A model generated the notes under the pieces. The model made no database searches. It was not told where the DNA came from and saw only the letters and a list, made by a program, of their open reading frames with translations. A stretch of DNA of 64,000 bases, from positions 294,688-358,687 of the forward strand of contig NZ_JAHCDN010000003.1 of assembly GCF_018413605.1 (NCBI RefSeq), read 5' to 3'. The DNA is from Variovorax sp. PCZ-1 (GTDB lineage: Bacteria > Pseudomonadota > Gammaproteobacteria > Burkholderiales > Burkholderiaceae_C). Position 1 is the first letter of the stretch. Each line of letters begins with the position of its first letter. Below are positions 33,785 through 43,801 of the stretch, piece after piece. The translations under genes and the position numbers were made by a program.

Positions 33785-35821
33785 TTACTGTGCCACATCC
33801 AGGTTTGACGGCATATTCGTGGAAGCCACAGGCAAGCTAAAGACAAACACTGCCCCATTGGGTTGATTCGCCTCAAATTGCAAGAAGCCACCATGCTGCT
33901 CCACCACCGTGCGGCACAAACTCAAGCCCAGCCCCATGCCTTCGGCTTTGGTGGAGAAGAATGGTGTGAAGAGTTGCTTGGCAATCTCGTTCGTGATGCC
34001 CTGGCCGAAATCCGCCACCAAAAACTCCAGCCATTGAGTGCCAAGTGTGCGCGCTCGAATATGCAAGATGCGCTGGGCAGGTGCTGTGGCCTCCATGGCT
34101 TGTATGCCATTGCGCGCCAGATTCAGCAGCACCTGCTCCACCATGACACGATCCACCATCACAGCAGGTAAGCCGGTGAGTTGACCCATCTGCACTTGCA
34201 CGGAGAGCTTGCGTGCTTGCAACTGCACCAGCGGCATCACAGCATCCAGCAGCGACTGCGCACTCACACGCTCATGCTTGCTCTCACGCCGGCGCACAAA
34301 ATCATGCACTGATTTGATCACCTTGCCTGCGCGCTCAGCTTGGTTTGCAATCTGCGTGAGTGCATGCGACACGTCTTGCGGGCTCGCGATGCTCGGTTCT
34401 TGCATCATGTTAGCCGTGCCCGCGGCATAGCTTGAAATGGCAGCCAGTGGTTGATTGAGTTCGTGGCTGAGCAAAGAAGCCATCTCTCCCATAGTTGCCA
34501 GGCGCGCGCTGGCTTGCAGGCGCTCTTGTGAGGCGCGCGAAAGCTCTTCCATGCGGCGTTGCTCGGAGATATCCAAAATCGCGCTCATCCAACCGCTTTG
34601 AGTGCCTTGCGCATCAATCAAAGGCGCTTCAAACACCAGCACGGAAAAGCGCGAGCCATCTTTACGGATGAACACAGACTCATAGCCTTCACGCGCAGGC
34701 GCATTGCCAGAGAGGCGCACAGCTTGGCGTTGCTGATATTCATCAATCAGTTCGGGTGGCCAATAAGGCATGGGTGCTTTTTTACCCATCAATTCGTCGG
34801 CATCAAAGCCTGTCATCGCGCAAAAGGCGGGGTTGACATAACGGATATGCCCTTCCATATCGCGAGCTCGTAAGCCAGTTACCAAAGAATCTTCCATCGC
34901 TTTGCGAAAGGCCAGCGCATCGGCCAGCTCACGCTCGGCGCGCAATCTTCGGTTGATATCCCGGCCTAGCAACAGCAGCACCCCTACCAACGCAATCGAC
35001 ATCACAGTGACCACAGCGGTGAGCACATTGGGAAACAGATCGGGTGTGATACGCCAACTGTCGGCGCGCAGCACGACTGTGTTGCCTGGCAGATCCAGCA
35101 ATTGCTGACTGGTGAACATTCTTCCACCACGTCGCGCGACGCCCTGAATCGCCAGGCGAGTGCCATCGGGTTCGGTGAAGGACAGCTCTTGCCCACGCTG
35201 TAGGGGCTTGCCGACAATCTCCACAAGCACTGCCTGAAGCCCATAAACAGCAACCAAATAACCTTGATGCTGCCCTGCTTGAATCAGCGGCAAGCAAAGC
35301 TCCATCAACTCGCTGCCTTGCCCTGCACTGAGAGGAGAGAAATGGCTGGGCGCATACATGGGCCCGCTTTGGCGGCGCGCTCGCTCACAAGCCAATTGCA
35401 GATCGCCATAGGGGATATCACGAGGGTTGAGTGGCAATTGCGGTGCAGCGATATAAGGGCTTTGAGCGCTGGCGAGAAGTTTGAAATTCGTATCGCGCCA
35501 CTCCAATCTTGCCAGCTCACGCCGGCTACGCAGAAGGTCTTCCGCATCCAGTTTCCATTGCGGCAGACTGGTACGCAGGGCTTGCAAGCTTTGGACATTG
35601 CGCGTGAGGCCTGCTCGGATATCGCTGGCAGCATCTTGCGCATCACGATCCACCCGCGCTTGATTTTGATCTGCTTCATAACGCCCAGCCAACCAGATCA
35701 GAGTAACAAGCAAACCTGCTACGAGCAGGAGCAAGGCTAACCATAACGCCATGCGCCGTGTTGGTCGGCGCGCAATTTGCTGCCACAAGCTTTGGATCGC
35801 ACGGATCATGCTTGGCATCAC
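33785..35821 (-). CDS. Membrane PAS histidine kinase (DctS-like)
   Basis: A 678-residue sensor kinase. TM1 at about 24-46 (MALWLALLLLVAGLLVTLIW) and TM2 near 270-290 bracket a periplasmic sensor domain. A PAS domain follows (GHIRYVNPAFCAMTGFDADEL). The H-box is LLSHELNQPLAAISSYAAG; the N-box is LLNLARNGIQAM and the G-box GMGLGLSLCRTVVEQHGG. The architecture matches DctS-like dicarboxylate sensors. The start overlaps the nitrilase stop by four bases, so the nitrilase, kinase and regulator form one probable transcript. Confidence 0.87.
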   Translation of the reverse strand: MMPSMIRAIQSLWQQIARRPTRRMALWLALLLLVAGLLVTLIWLAGRYEADQNQARVDRDAQDAASDIRAGLTRNVQSLQALRTSLPQWKLDAEDLLRSRRELARLEWRDTNFKLLASAQSPYIAAPQLPLNPRDIPYGDLQLACERARRQSGPMYAPSHFSPLSAGQGSELMELCLPLIQAGQHQGYLVAVYGLQAVLVEIVGKPLQRGQELSFTEPDGTRLAIQGVARRGGRMFTSQQLLDLPGNTVVLRADSWRITPDLFPNVLTAVVTVMSIALVGVLLLLGRDINRRLRAERELADALAFRKAMEDSLVTGLRARDMEGHIRYVNPAFCAMTGFDADELMGKKAPMPYWPPELIDEYQQRQAVRLSGNAPAREGYESVFIRKDGSRFSVLVFEAPLIDAQGTQSGWMSAILDISEQRRMEELSRASQERLQASARLATMGEMASLLSHELNQPLAAISSYAAGTANMMQEPSIASPQDVSHALTQIANQAERAGKVIKSVHDFVRRRESKHERVSAQSLLDAVMPLVQLQARKLSVQVQMGQLTGLPAVMVDRVMVEQVLLNLARNGIQAMEATAPAQRILHIRARTLGTQWLEFLVADFGQGITNEIAKQLFTPFFSTKAEGMGLGLSLCRTVVEQHGGFLQFEANQPNGAVFVFSLPVASTNMPSNLDVAQ

Positions 35822-36624
35822 AACAAGCGATGATGGAGTGCTGGCAGCTGCGCGCGGCGCTGTTGCATAGCGGCATGATCAAGCTCAGCAATCACCAATC
35901 CTGCGCCGACATCACGCGAGCCAAGTACTGCCCCCCAACTGTCGACCACCATGGAGTGCCCCCAGGTTCGACGTCCGTTTTCATGCTGTCCACCTTGTGC
36001 AGGCGCAACCACACAAGCTTGGTTTTCAATCGCGCGGGCACGAATCAACGTTTCCCAATGCGCTTGGCCCGTGGTGTGGGTGAAGGCACTTGGAATCAGG
36101 ATCAAATCAGCCTGCAAAGTGCGATACAGCTCAGGGAAGCGCAGGTCATAGCAAACTGACAGACCCACACGCCAAGTCGCACCATCACGTGATGGCAGAT
36201 CAAATGCCACTGGGCTGCGCCCTGCTTGCAACACGCGAGCTTCATCGTAGTGCTCAGTGCCATTGTCAAACGCAAACAGATGCATTTTGTCGTAGCGTGC
36301 CACTTGCTGGCCTTGTGGGTTGAATGCCAAGCAAGCGTTGAACACGCGATCGGCTTGGTGCGTCTTCAGGGGCAATGTGCCCGCCACTATCCACACCTGC
36401 AGTCTGCGAGCTGCTTCTCGCAAAGCATCTTGCAGCGGACCTTGCCCTTCGTCTTCTGCGATCGAGAGCTTATCTGTATCGCGTGCGCCAAGCAAGCAAA
36501 AATACTCAGGTAAAACGAGTAATTCGCAGTCCTGATCTGCGCTAAGTGCTATGAAATCAAGAGCATTTTGGAGGTTGCGCGCAGCATCCATACCGGAAAC
36601 CATTTGTATCGCTGCAACCTTCAT
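35818..36624 (-). CDS. Carbon-nitrogen hydrolase (nitrilase superfamily, Nit1/Nit2-like)
   Basis: A 268-residue amidase with the Glu-Lys-Cys triad visible: Glu in LLVLPEYF, Lys in RYDKMHLF and Cys in VGLSVCYDLRFPELYR. This places it with Nit1/Nit2-like enzymes that hydrolyse amides such as deaminated glutathione; the substrate is not proven. It overlaps the end of the YhdP gene by four bases, and YhdP-nitrilase order is usual in Burkholderiales. Residues of about 20-32 (ALDFIALSADQD) are encoded by a partial dispersed-repeat match on the opposite strand. Confidence 0.88.
   Translation of the reverse strand: MKVAAIQMVSGMDAARNLQNALDFIALSADQDCELLVLPEYFCLLGARDTDKLSIAEDEGQGPLQDALREAARRLQVWIVAGTLPLKTHQADRVFNACLAFNPQGQQVARYDKMHLFAFDNGTEHYDEARVLQAGRSPVAFDLPSRDGATWRVGLSVCYDLRFPELYRTLQADLILIPSAFTHTTGQAHWETLIRARAIENQACVVAPAQGGQHENGRRTWGHSMVVDSWGAVLGSRDVGAGLVIAELDHAAMQQRRAQLPALHHRLL
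36531..36566 (+). repeat. Partial dispersed-repeat match in the nitrilase gene
   Basis: ATCTGCGCTAAGTGCTATG and AAATCAAGAGCA match the CTGCGC-TGCTAT half of the repeat, but the GCCGGC half is missing. It lies antisense within the nitrilase coding region. It may be a decayed copy or chance similarity. Confidence 0.35.
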
Positions 36625-39600
36625 GGCTTCACATTCCCCGGAGAGGTTACTGTCGGTGCGCTGGATGAGTTTGGCCCTGCGCTTGTGCGTTTGACGCGCG
36701 CTATCTGCGGATCAACCCATTGACCAGTGATATGGAATTCCTGAGTGGCCGCTTCAATCACAGGGCGGCGCAAAATCAGTTGCGCTAAAAATGTACCCAA
36801 ACCAATCGCAGGATTGATGACTGCAGCTACCAAGGAGGCCGTGCCTGCATTGATCTCAGGCACGACGACCACCTTGATGTCTTGCGTCTCTTTGGCGATA
36901 TTAGCAGAGCCCTCCATCAGCACGGCGGCATTCACACCTTTCATCTGCAGATTGTTGGTAGAAGCGATGCCTTGATCAATCTTGATATCGCCGCGCAGAA
37001 AATCAAACGGAAAACCCTCGCTGAAGACATCACGGAAATCTAGCGTGAGACGACGCGGCAGAGATTGAAGGCTGAGCACACCCAAAAGCTTGGCAATACC
37101 TGGATCTGCTTTGAGGAATTGCCCAGTCTCGACATTCAAGTTGAAGCCGCCATTCATGCTCGCATAATCCAGCGCCCAAGGCGCGCCCAGCCAAGCGATT
37201 TGTCCTTGCATCACGCCCTTGCCCTGTGCAATCACTTTATCTTGCCCGAATCGTTTGAGTAACTCACCGCTGTTGGCGATGTCCAGTTTGAAGTTGAGTG
37301 CGGTGCGTCGGCGCTCATTGCGCGGTGCATTTTGGCTTGCTCCCACTTGTACCCAATTGCCGGTGGCGCTGAATTGTGCCTCGGGCACGCTCACGTTCAG
37401 GCGTGATAGCCGCCACTCGCGCACACCAGCACTCTCGCGATTGAGGGCTTCCAGCTCCACGCGCCCTAAGCGTGTGCCGCGCAGTTCGAGGTCTTCCACC
37501 ACCACATCCAATGCGGGAATACTGCTAGGCTGCTGATCCAATGTGGCCTCGATATCTGATGCTGTGCTAGCGGCCAGCGAGAGGCGAGCCAAGCGTGCAT
37601 ACACGCGCCCCAAATTATTGCCGCTGGGTTGGCGGTATTCGACATAACCATTGAGCTCGCGCGCATCGAGATTGGCGCGCCAAGTTAAACCTTCGCGCGA
37701 GCCACCCACCACCACGTTGTTGAGCGTACGCCCTTGCGCTGTGAGCTCACGTGCACGCACGGACAAAATGGAGGGCAAGTAGGGCAGTGTTTCGGCGCTC
37801 AGCCCCGTGCTGTTTTGCGGAGCAGGTGTACGACTTGCCGAGCTGCTGAGTAATTTTTCCCAAGCATCTAGGTTGATTTGCTCAAAATTGATATTGGCTG
37901 CAACACCGGGATCATCGTTGGCGGCAATGACCTCACCTTGCGCTAAACCCACACCGATACGCCCGCGAATCACTCGCGGAATGTCGCCAGATATATCGCG
38001 CAAATAGTTCACTGAAGCCAGATTGCCCAACTCCAAACTTAGCTGGTCTTGCAGTTTGCGGCCTTCTTGTAAAGAATCGCGGACCAAAGAATTGTCATAG
38101 CGCAAGGGCAGCAGAGTTTCTGCGGCTTTGGTCAAGGGCTGCGGCAGATTAAGTGCAAGGCCTTGCAAATTACTGCTCACCGTAATTTCGGGTACGCCAC
38201 GACGTATATTCAAATTGGCAGCATAAACAGCACCACCACTTGCTTGCGCTGCTAAACGCGATACATAGCCCAATTCTTTGGCTTGGCGTAAGCCTTCTGC
38301 AGTGAGACTGCCTTGTGCGCGCAAAGCTACGCTTACATCGTTGATGTTGGTGATTGGGCGGCTACCGCCCTCCAAGCGCAATTCACCTCCGAAAGCACGA
38401 GCTGAGGTGTCGCGCAAACTAAACCCCTTTTCATTGAAGAGAACTTGCCCCTTCGCTTGCTGTAGTGCGGGAGATTCGGGTGAAAATTGCAAATCATTGC
38501 CGGGTAGAGTCACGGTACCTTGGACTCGGCTTTTGTCCAACTCGTTGATCGGCAGCATCAAGCGCAGTTTCAGATCAGTGACGCCATTGATACTGGCTTT
38601 CGCCAAAGCTTTGCTGCTGATCTCCAGCAGAGGTGATGTGTTGACAACCGCAATCACATCAGCAGCATTGCCCCGCGCATCTGTGCTGATGACCACTTGT
38701 TGCTTCTCAGCGAGGTTGGCAATCGTAGCTTCTAATCTGCTCAGAGCCAAACTCGGCGCATTGGCTACGCGTGCACTCGCTCCACGCACTGTCATGGACT
38801 GTCGATCGAATACTAATTCCCCGTTGATTTGTGTGAGAGCCGGCCAAGGCAGGCTGCCCTGAGCAAGCACGCTGCGCGGTGCATAGTCGAGGACGGCGCC
38901 GTTGACTTGTACGGCAATTCGAAACTCACCTTTGCTTGGATCCGCGAACGGCATATCAAACAAATCACCTTTGATTTTGAAGCTACCTTGGCTGATCTTG
39001 CCTTCGAGTACAGAATCACGCACATAACGGCGCGCATCCTCCTGTATTAACACGGGCAGATACCTGTGTACTTTGGTGCCCTCGGCGCGCACTAGGCTAC
39101 CTTGTAAATCCAAGACGCCTGGAAAACGGGACTTTGCTGCGCTTTTAGCGGGGTCGGCTGTTTTCCAGATGGCTTTGGCTTCTCCTTGGGCATCCGCATT
39201 GGCGAATTTGATCTGAGGTAATTGCAGCTGAATATTGTCGCCATCGATGAGCCAATTCATCTGGGTGCTGAATTGATCCAGTACCACGGTCGGCTCTTCA
39301 AACACGCCGGGCAGGCTGATGCTGCCGCGTTCGATCTGCAACAGTGCGTTGCCACTTTTGTTATTGAATTTGAAATCTAGATGTGCGTTGCTCACGCCGG
39401 GATGCCAGGCTAATGTGCTGGTTTTGTTGCCTGCACTAGGCGCGCTGGGTTGTAAGCTGATGCCTGATGCTTTGCCTTGCACTTCATACTGCTTGGGCGA
39501 AGAAATTGCGCCTCGCCACTGTGCTTTGATCTCGGGCAGAACACCTTGGGGCTTTAGCTCGCGCAACCAAGCATGTACAGTGGCATCTAATGGCAAGCGA

Positions 39601-40772
39601 TCAGAAATTTGCGCCAATGCGGCAAGGTCTAGCTTATCTGCCGAAAACTCCCCGCGCATCTGATCGGCCTGGTGGCGATTTTTCATGCTCAATCGCACAT
39701 TGCCGCCTGGCCAGCGCAGACCGTCGCGCAGCTCAAAGGCCAAATTCTCTGTGCTGAACGCCAAATTTTCAGTATCCAGAAGCAGATTAAAGCGGCTTGA
39801 TAGCGAGTTCATGGCTAAGGGCTGCAAATCAGGGCGCAGCTGTACGCTGACATCCGCTAACGCAGCATCTACAGTAGATTCGCGCACCATGCCCTGATCC
39901 AGCTTGAGCCAACCGCGCAAGGCGCCACGCCCTTGGGTGACATCGACGCCTAATTGTGTGTATCGGCGCAGTTGCTGCACATCCACCTGGGGCAAATCCG
40001 CATGCAGCTGACCTTCCCAATCGCGCCAATCGCCCGATTGGCGACGGAAGCGAGAGCCCAGAAAATCAGCAGTGATGCTCATCCGTGCGCCCCATTCTTG
40101 GGGTGGCGTGGCATCCAACCGTGCTTGATGCCTTCGGCCTTGGTTGCGCAGATAAAAATCGACTTGACTCAACGCCAAAGGCGGTGCGCCGCGCAATTCA
40201 TCGCTCCATCGCAAGGTGCCCGAGCGGATCACGATCTCACCTTGAGAAAACAGCCAGTCGGCCGCCACCGAGGTGTCGGTTTCTGGCTTATTCGTCTCCG
40301 AGACATCCAGCCCTGCGACAGTGATGCGCCCTTGCGCATTGCGCCGAATCGCTAGCTCAGGCTGCTCAATGAGCAGCTGTTCGAAACCGAGATCAAACAG
40401 CGATTGCGGCGAAACGGCGGCTGTCACGGTTTTGAGCACCAATGCATCGCGGCCTTGTGCATCCAGTAGGCGGACTTGAGTCATGGTGAAGGTCGGCATG
40501 AGGCCATCGACATGCGCGGAGATGGTGCCTATACGCAAAGGAACGCCCAGTGCTGCAGTGAGCCTGTTTTCTAATTGCGGGCGCAATTCTCCGATTCGCG
40601 GCACAATCAGGCCATAGATCGCGATCCACACCAAAGCGATCAGGCCAAAAAGCATCACACTGCCCCACCAAAGCACAGATGCAAAGCCTGAAAACCAACT
40701 CAAACCTCTTGAGGGCGCATTTGGGATTTTGGTGGAACGAAATAGCGACACGATGGATGTAGTACTGGACAT
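36621..40772 (-). CDS. YhdP-like AsmA family membrane protein
   Basis: A protein of about 1,383 residues with one N-terminal membrane helix (WWGSVMLFGLIALVWIAIYGL), then the DUF3971 domain, a very long beta-rich region and a C-terminal AsmA-like part (VVVPEINAGTASLVAA). YhdP-type proteins form periplasmic bridges that move phospholipids toward the outer membrane. The start at 40772 (MSSTTSIVSLF) is chosen because a longer frame would run into glnE and give an implausible N-terminus. glnE starts divergently 22 bases away, leaving no room for separate promoters. The nitrilase follows with a four-base overlap. Confidence 0.9.
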   Translation of the reverse strand: MSSTTSIVSLFRSTKIPNAPSRGLSWFSGFASVLWWGSVMLFGLIALVWIAIYGLIVPRIGELRPQLENRLTAALGVPLRIGTISAHVDGLMPTFTMTQVRLLDAQGRDALVLKTVTAAVSPQSLFDLGFEQLLIEQPELAIRRNAQGRITVAGLDVSETNKPETDTSVAADWLFSQGEIVIRSGTLRWSDELRGAPPLALSQVDFYLRNQGRRHQARLDATPPQEWGARMSITADFLGSRFRRQSGDWRDWEGQLHADLPQVDVQQLRRYTQLGVDVTQGRGALRGWLKLDQGMVRESTVDAALADVSVQLRPDLQPLAMNSLSSRFNLLLDTENLAFSTENLAFELRDGLRWPGGNVRLSMKNRHQADQMRGEFSADKLDLAALAQISDRLPLDATVHAWLRELKPQGVLPEIKAQWRGAISSPKQYEVQGKASGISLQPSAPSAGNKTSTLAWHPGVSNAHLDFKFNNKSGNALLQIERGSISLPGVFEEPTVVLDQFSTQMNWLIDGDNIQLQLPQIKFANADAQGEAKAIWKTADPAKSAAKSRFPGVLDLQGSLVRAEGTKVHRYLPVLIQEDARRYVRDSVLEGKISQGSFKIKGDLFDMPFADPSKGEFRIAVQVNGAVLDYAPRSVLAQGSLPWPALTQINGELVFDRQSMTVRGASARVANAPSLALSRLEATIANLAEKQQVVISTDARGNAADVIAVVNTSPLLEISSKALAKASINGVTDLKLRLMLPINELDKSRVQGTVTLPGNDLQFSPESPALQQAKGQVLFNEKGFSLRDTSARAFGGELRLEGGSRPITNINDVSVALRAQGSLTAEGLRQAKELGYVSRLAAQASGGAVYAANLNIRRGVPEITVSSNLQGLALNLPQPLTKAAETLLPLRYDNSLVRDSLQEGRKLQDQLSLELGNLASVNYLRDISGDIPRVIRGRIGVGLAQGEVIAANDDPGVAANINFEQINLDAWEKLLSSSASRTPAPQNSTGLSAETLPYLPSILSVRARELTAQGRTLNNVVVGGSREGLTWRANLDARELNGYVEYRQPSGNNLGRVYARLARLSLAASTASDIEATLDQQPSSIPALDVVVEDLELRGTRLGRVELEALNRESAGVREWRLSRLNVSVPEAQFSATGNWVQVGASQNAPRNERRRTALNFKLDIANSGELLKRFGQDKVIAQGKGVMQGQIAWLGAPWALDYASMNGGFNLNVETGQFLKADPGIAKLLGVLSLQSLPRRLTLDFRDVFSEGFPFDFLRGDIKIDQGIASTNNLQMKGVNAAVLMEGSANIAKETQDIKVVVVPEINAGTASLVAAVINPAIGLGTFLAQLILRRPVIEAATQEFHITGQWVDPQIARVKRTSAGPNSSSAPTVTSPGNVKP

Positions 40773-40794
40773 GCTTGAAGCAGACAACGCAATT

Positions 40795-43563
40795 ATGACG
40801 GGCTCTGAAGCGGCGAGCTCAGCAGCACCGGATGAGCCAACACCTTGCGCTGCCAGTGATGCGATGCTGCAGTCTTGGAGTGAAAATAGCTTCACAAGTT
40901 TCTCTCGCTACGCCACACGGGTTCGCAGGCGGTATGCAGAGCAATTGCAATATTTGCCGGCGGGGGTATTCACACGGCAAACCCTTCAAACCTGTTACAC
41001 CGCACTACAAAAAAACCATGATGTTGCGGCATCGCTGCGCATGACACGAGCCTTGGCGATGGAGCGGCTCATCGTCCTGGATTGCGATGAAAATGCGCCT
41101 CTATCGGTTATCACTTCATGCATGACCGAGCTGGCAGAGTGGTCACTCGGATTGGCATTGTACGAAGTGCAGGCTCATTTGCAGGCACTTCATGGCTTGC
41201 CTCTGGGCAGCGAGCAACAGGCGAGCGAGCTTTGGATCGTTGGTATGGGCAAGCTAGGTGCACGCGAGCTCAATGTTTCCAGTGATATTGATTTGATCTT
41301 TGTCTATTCCCATGAGGGGCAAACAGCGGGTATTGATGAGCAGCAACGCGGGAGCATCAGTAACCATGAGTATTTCCAAAAGCTCGTGCGAAGCGTGTGC
41401 CAACTCCTTGCTGACGTGAGTGAGCACGGCTTTGTGTTCCGAATTGATCTGGCGCTGCGCCCGCATGGCAATTCCGGGCCATCGGCGGTATCTCTTGCGG
41501 CCTTGGAAGACTACTTTCTTGTGAGTGGTCGCGAATGGGAGCGCTTTGCTTGGCTCAAAAGTCGTGTTGTTGCTTTTACCGGTGAGCTATTGAAAGCCAA
41601 AGCCTTGCATGAGGTGGTCAATCCCTTTGTCTATCGTCGCTATCTGGATTACAGCGTGTTCGAAGCCTTGCGCCAATTGCATGGCCAAATCCGGGAGCAC
41701 GCCAGCCGCCGAGCAGCGGGGCGGCCCGAGCGAGCTAATGATGTGAAGCTTTCGCGCGGCGGCATTCGTGAGCTGGAATTTATTGTGCAATTGCTGCAAG
41801 TGGTGCGTGGCGGCCAGTTTCCTGAGCTGTGCACACGGCCGACGCTGAAGGCCTTGCAGCGCGTTGCAGCAAGCGGCTTGATGCCGGCAGAAACGGCGCA
41901 GGCACTTGCACGCGCCTACGAATTCCTTCGCCGCACAGAGCACCGCATCCAGTATCTGGATGATCAGCAAACGCATTTGCTGCCCACGAACGATGAGGAT
42001 TGCGCTTGGCTTTCACGCAGCATGGGGTATGAGAACTGCTGCGGTTTTCTCTCTGCGCTTGACGACCATCGCGAGTTAATTGCGAGCGAATTTGACAAAC
42101 TCTTGGGCCAAGATAAAGCATGCAAAGGTTGTGGTGCCAGCCCTGGGCAGTCGGGTGACATCATCACAGAAGCTATTGCAGAGATGCCGCCAGCTCTTCA
42201 AGCGCGCGTGCAGCAATGGCAAGAGCATCCGCGCATTCAAAGCCTCAAAGAAGAATCTCGCCAGCGATTGCACAGGCTGGTGCAGCGCATGGCGCAGTGG
42301 TTGCTTGAGGGCGCAGTCACTGAAACCGCTGCTTTGCGCTTTGCTGATTGGCTTGAGCCCCTGCTACGCCGCGAAGCCTATCTCGCTCTGCTTCTTGAGC
42401 GCCCGGCGGTACACGAGCGTTTGCTGCGCGTGCTGGGCGCAGCGCGCTGGCCACAGCGTTATTTGATGCAGCATCCGGGCGTGATCGATGAGCTGGCCAG
42501 CGAGAGTATCTTGGCAGAGCGATTTGATGTGCAGCAGTTTGCACAGGAGTTGCAGCAGCGTCGCGCCGCTTTGCAAGGCAGCGGCCAAGGCGATGAGGAA
42601 AGCCTGATGGCTTTGCTGCGCCGCGCGCAGCAAGCCGAGCTCTTTCGTATTCTCGTGCGGGACCTGGAAGGCCGCATCTCGGTGGAGCAAGTGGCCGATG
42701 ATTTGAGCGCTTTGGCCGACACCATTCTTCGCGTGAGCACACAATGGGCTTGGGAGTTCATCAAAGAGCGCCATCGAGAGCAACCGTGCATTGCCATCAT
42801 TGGCTATGGCAAATTAGGCGGTAAAGAGCTCGGTTACGGCAGTGATTTGGATATCGTTTGCTTGTATGAGGACACCAGCCCAGAGGCGAGCGCCTTGTAT
42901 GCCAAGCTGATCCGCAAACTCATCAGCTGGCTCTCCACCAAGACGGCGCAAGGCGATTTGTACGATATTGATACCGCGCTTCGCCCCAACGGCAGCGCTG
43001 GCTTGCTGGTGACATCCATCGAAGCATTTGCAGATTACCAAACCCAGCGCGGCAGCAATACCGCTTGGACGTGGGAGCACCAAGCCATGACACGAGCGCG
43101 CTGCGTGTATGCCGCGCCAGAGTTGGCGGCGCGTTTCGAGTCTATTCGGCATCAGGTACTCATCTCACAGCGCGATGCGGCGGCTTTGAAGTCTGAAATT
43201 TTGGCCATGCGCGAGCGCGTGATGCAAGCGCACCGCGTACCTGCTGCACGCTTTGATGTGAAGCACAGCGTTGGCGGCATGGTCGATGTCGAGTTTGCGG
43301 TGCAGTATTTGGTGCTTTCCCAAGCGGCTTTCCACCCGGTGCTGGCTCTTAACAGCGGCAATATTGCCTTGTTGCAGGCCGCTGAGGACGTGGGTTTACT
43401 GCCTTCAAGTATCGGTAAAGAGGCAGCTGATGCTTATCGGCAATTGCGCCAAGCGCAGCATCTGGCCAGGCTTGATGAGCAAAACCCACAAGTTGAGATG
43501 GATCAGCTCCAAAATGCAAAAAGCGCCGTGAAGGCGCTTTGGAGAGCTGTTTTCGGTGGTTAG
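40795..43563 (+). CDS. glnE: Bifunctional glutamine-synthetase adenylyltransferase/deadenylase
   Basis: A protein of about 922 residues with two nucleotidyltransferase halves: the N-terminal deadenylase domain (VGMGKLGARELNVSSDIDLI) and the C-terminal adenylylase (GYGKLGGKELGYGSDLDIV), separated by regulatory helices. It controls glutamine synthetase in response to PII proteins. The ATG at 40795 (MTGSEAASSAAP) is preferred because upstream in-frame starts would overlap the divergent YhdP start. The last codons contain a hairpin that works as a terminator for the opposite strand. Confidence 0.94.
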   Translation: MTGSEAASSAAPDEPTPCAASDAMLQSWSENSFTSFSRYATRVRRRYAEQLQYLPAGVFTRQTLQTCYTALQKNHDVAASLRMTRALAMERLIVLDCDENAPLSVITSCMTELAEWSLGLALYEVQAHLQALHGLPLGSEQQASELWIVGMGKLGARELNVSSDIDLIFVYSHEGQTAGIDEQQRGSISNHEYFQKLVRSVCQLLADVSEHGFVFRIDLALRPHGNSGPSAVSLAALEDYFLVSGREWERFAWLKSRVVAFTGELLKAKALHEVVNPFVYRRYLDYSVFEALRQLHGQIREHASRRAAGRPERANDVKLSRGGIRELEFIVQLLQVVRGGQFPELCTRPTLKALQRVAASGLMPAETAQALARAYEFLRRTEHRIQYLDDQQTHLLPTNDEDCAWLSRSMGYENCCGFLSALDDHRELIASEFDKLLGQDKACKGCGASPGQSGDIITEAIAEMPPALQARVQQWQEHPRIQSLKEESRQRLHRLVQRMAQWLLEGAVTETAALRFADWLEPLLRREAYLALLLERPAVHERLLRVLGAARWPQRYLMQHPGVIDELASESILAERFDVQQFAQELQQRRAALQGSGQGDEESLMALLRRAQQAELFRILVRDLEGRISVEQVADDLSALADTILRVSTQWAWEFIKERHREQPCIAIIGYGKLGGKELGYGSDLDIVCLYEDTSPEASALYAKLIRKLISWLSTKTAQGDLYDIDTALRPNGSAGLLVTSIEAFADYQTQRGSNTAWTWEHQAMTRARCVYAAPELAARFESIRHQVLISQRDAAALKSEILAMRERVMQAHRVPAARFDVKHSVGGMVDVEFAVQYLVLSQAAFHPVLALNSGNIALLQAAEDVGLLPSSIGKEAADAYRQLRQAQHLARLDEQNPQVEMDQLQNAKSAVKALWRAVFGG
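43513..43540 (-). terminator. Intrinsic terminator for the TctDE-like operon, inside the glnE 3' end
   Basis: Read on the minus strand: AAAGCGCC, loop TTCAC, GGCGCTTT and further T (five in a row). The stem is perfect over 8 bp. On the plus strand the hairpin is followed by GGAG rather than T, so it serves the minus-strand genes (small membrane protein and the two-component pair). It encodes part of the conserved GlnE C-terminus (KSAVKALWRA). Confidence 0.7.
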
Positions 43564-43585
43564 ACCGAATCGGCGGCTTGTCGAG

Positions 43586-43738
43586 TTAAGCCACAAAAAC
43601 GGCAATAAACGCCAACAAAAACATCAGCAGGCCGCCAACAACGGGCAGCACCACGGGCATCAAAGGCACAATCGCCTCTACGCCGTCTTGTGGCGCATCC
43701 GAGTGGTCGGCGTGTTCGGTAGAGTGGGGTGCAGACAT
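43586..43738 (-). CDS. Tiny single-helix membrane protein
   Basis: A 50-residue open reading frame: MSAPHSTEHADHSDAPQD, then a hydrophobic helix (IVPLMPVVLPVVGGLLMFLL) and a short valine-rich end. The helix with flanking charged residues is not what random sequence gives, and the frame lies directly downstream of the TctE-like kinase on the same strand and ahead of a terminator. It might be a small regulator of the kinase or an unrelated membrane peptide; no family is recognised. Confidence 0.6.
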   Translation of the reverse strand: MSAPHSTEHADHSDAPQDGVEAIVPLMPVVLPVVGGLLMFLLAFIAVFVA

Positions 43739-43801
43739 GACTAAACCTCGAAAATAACAATCCTTGTATTTTACAAGACTTGCCAGCTGCTCTACGTTTG
43801 T

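Noticed and set aside
43520..43540. The hairpin at the glnE 3' end as a plus-strand terminator for glnE
   Set aside because: On the plus strand it lies before the stop codon and is followed by GGAG, not T; only the minus-strand reading gives a terminator.
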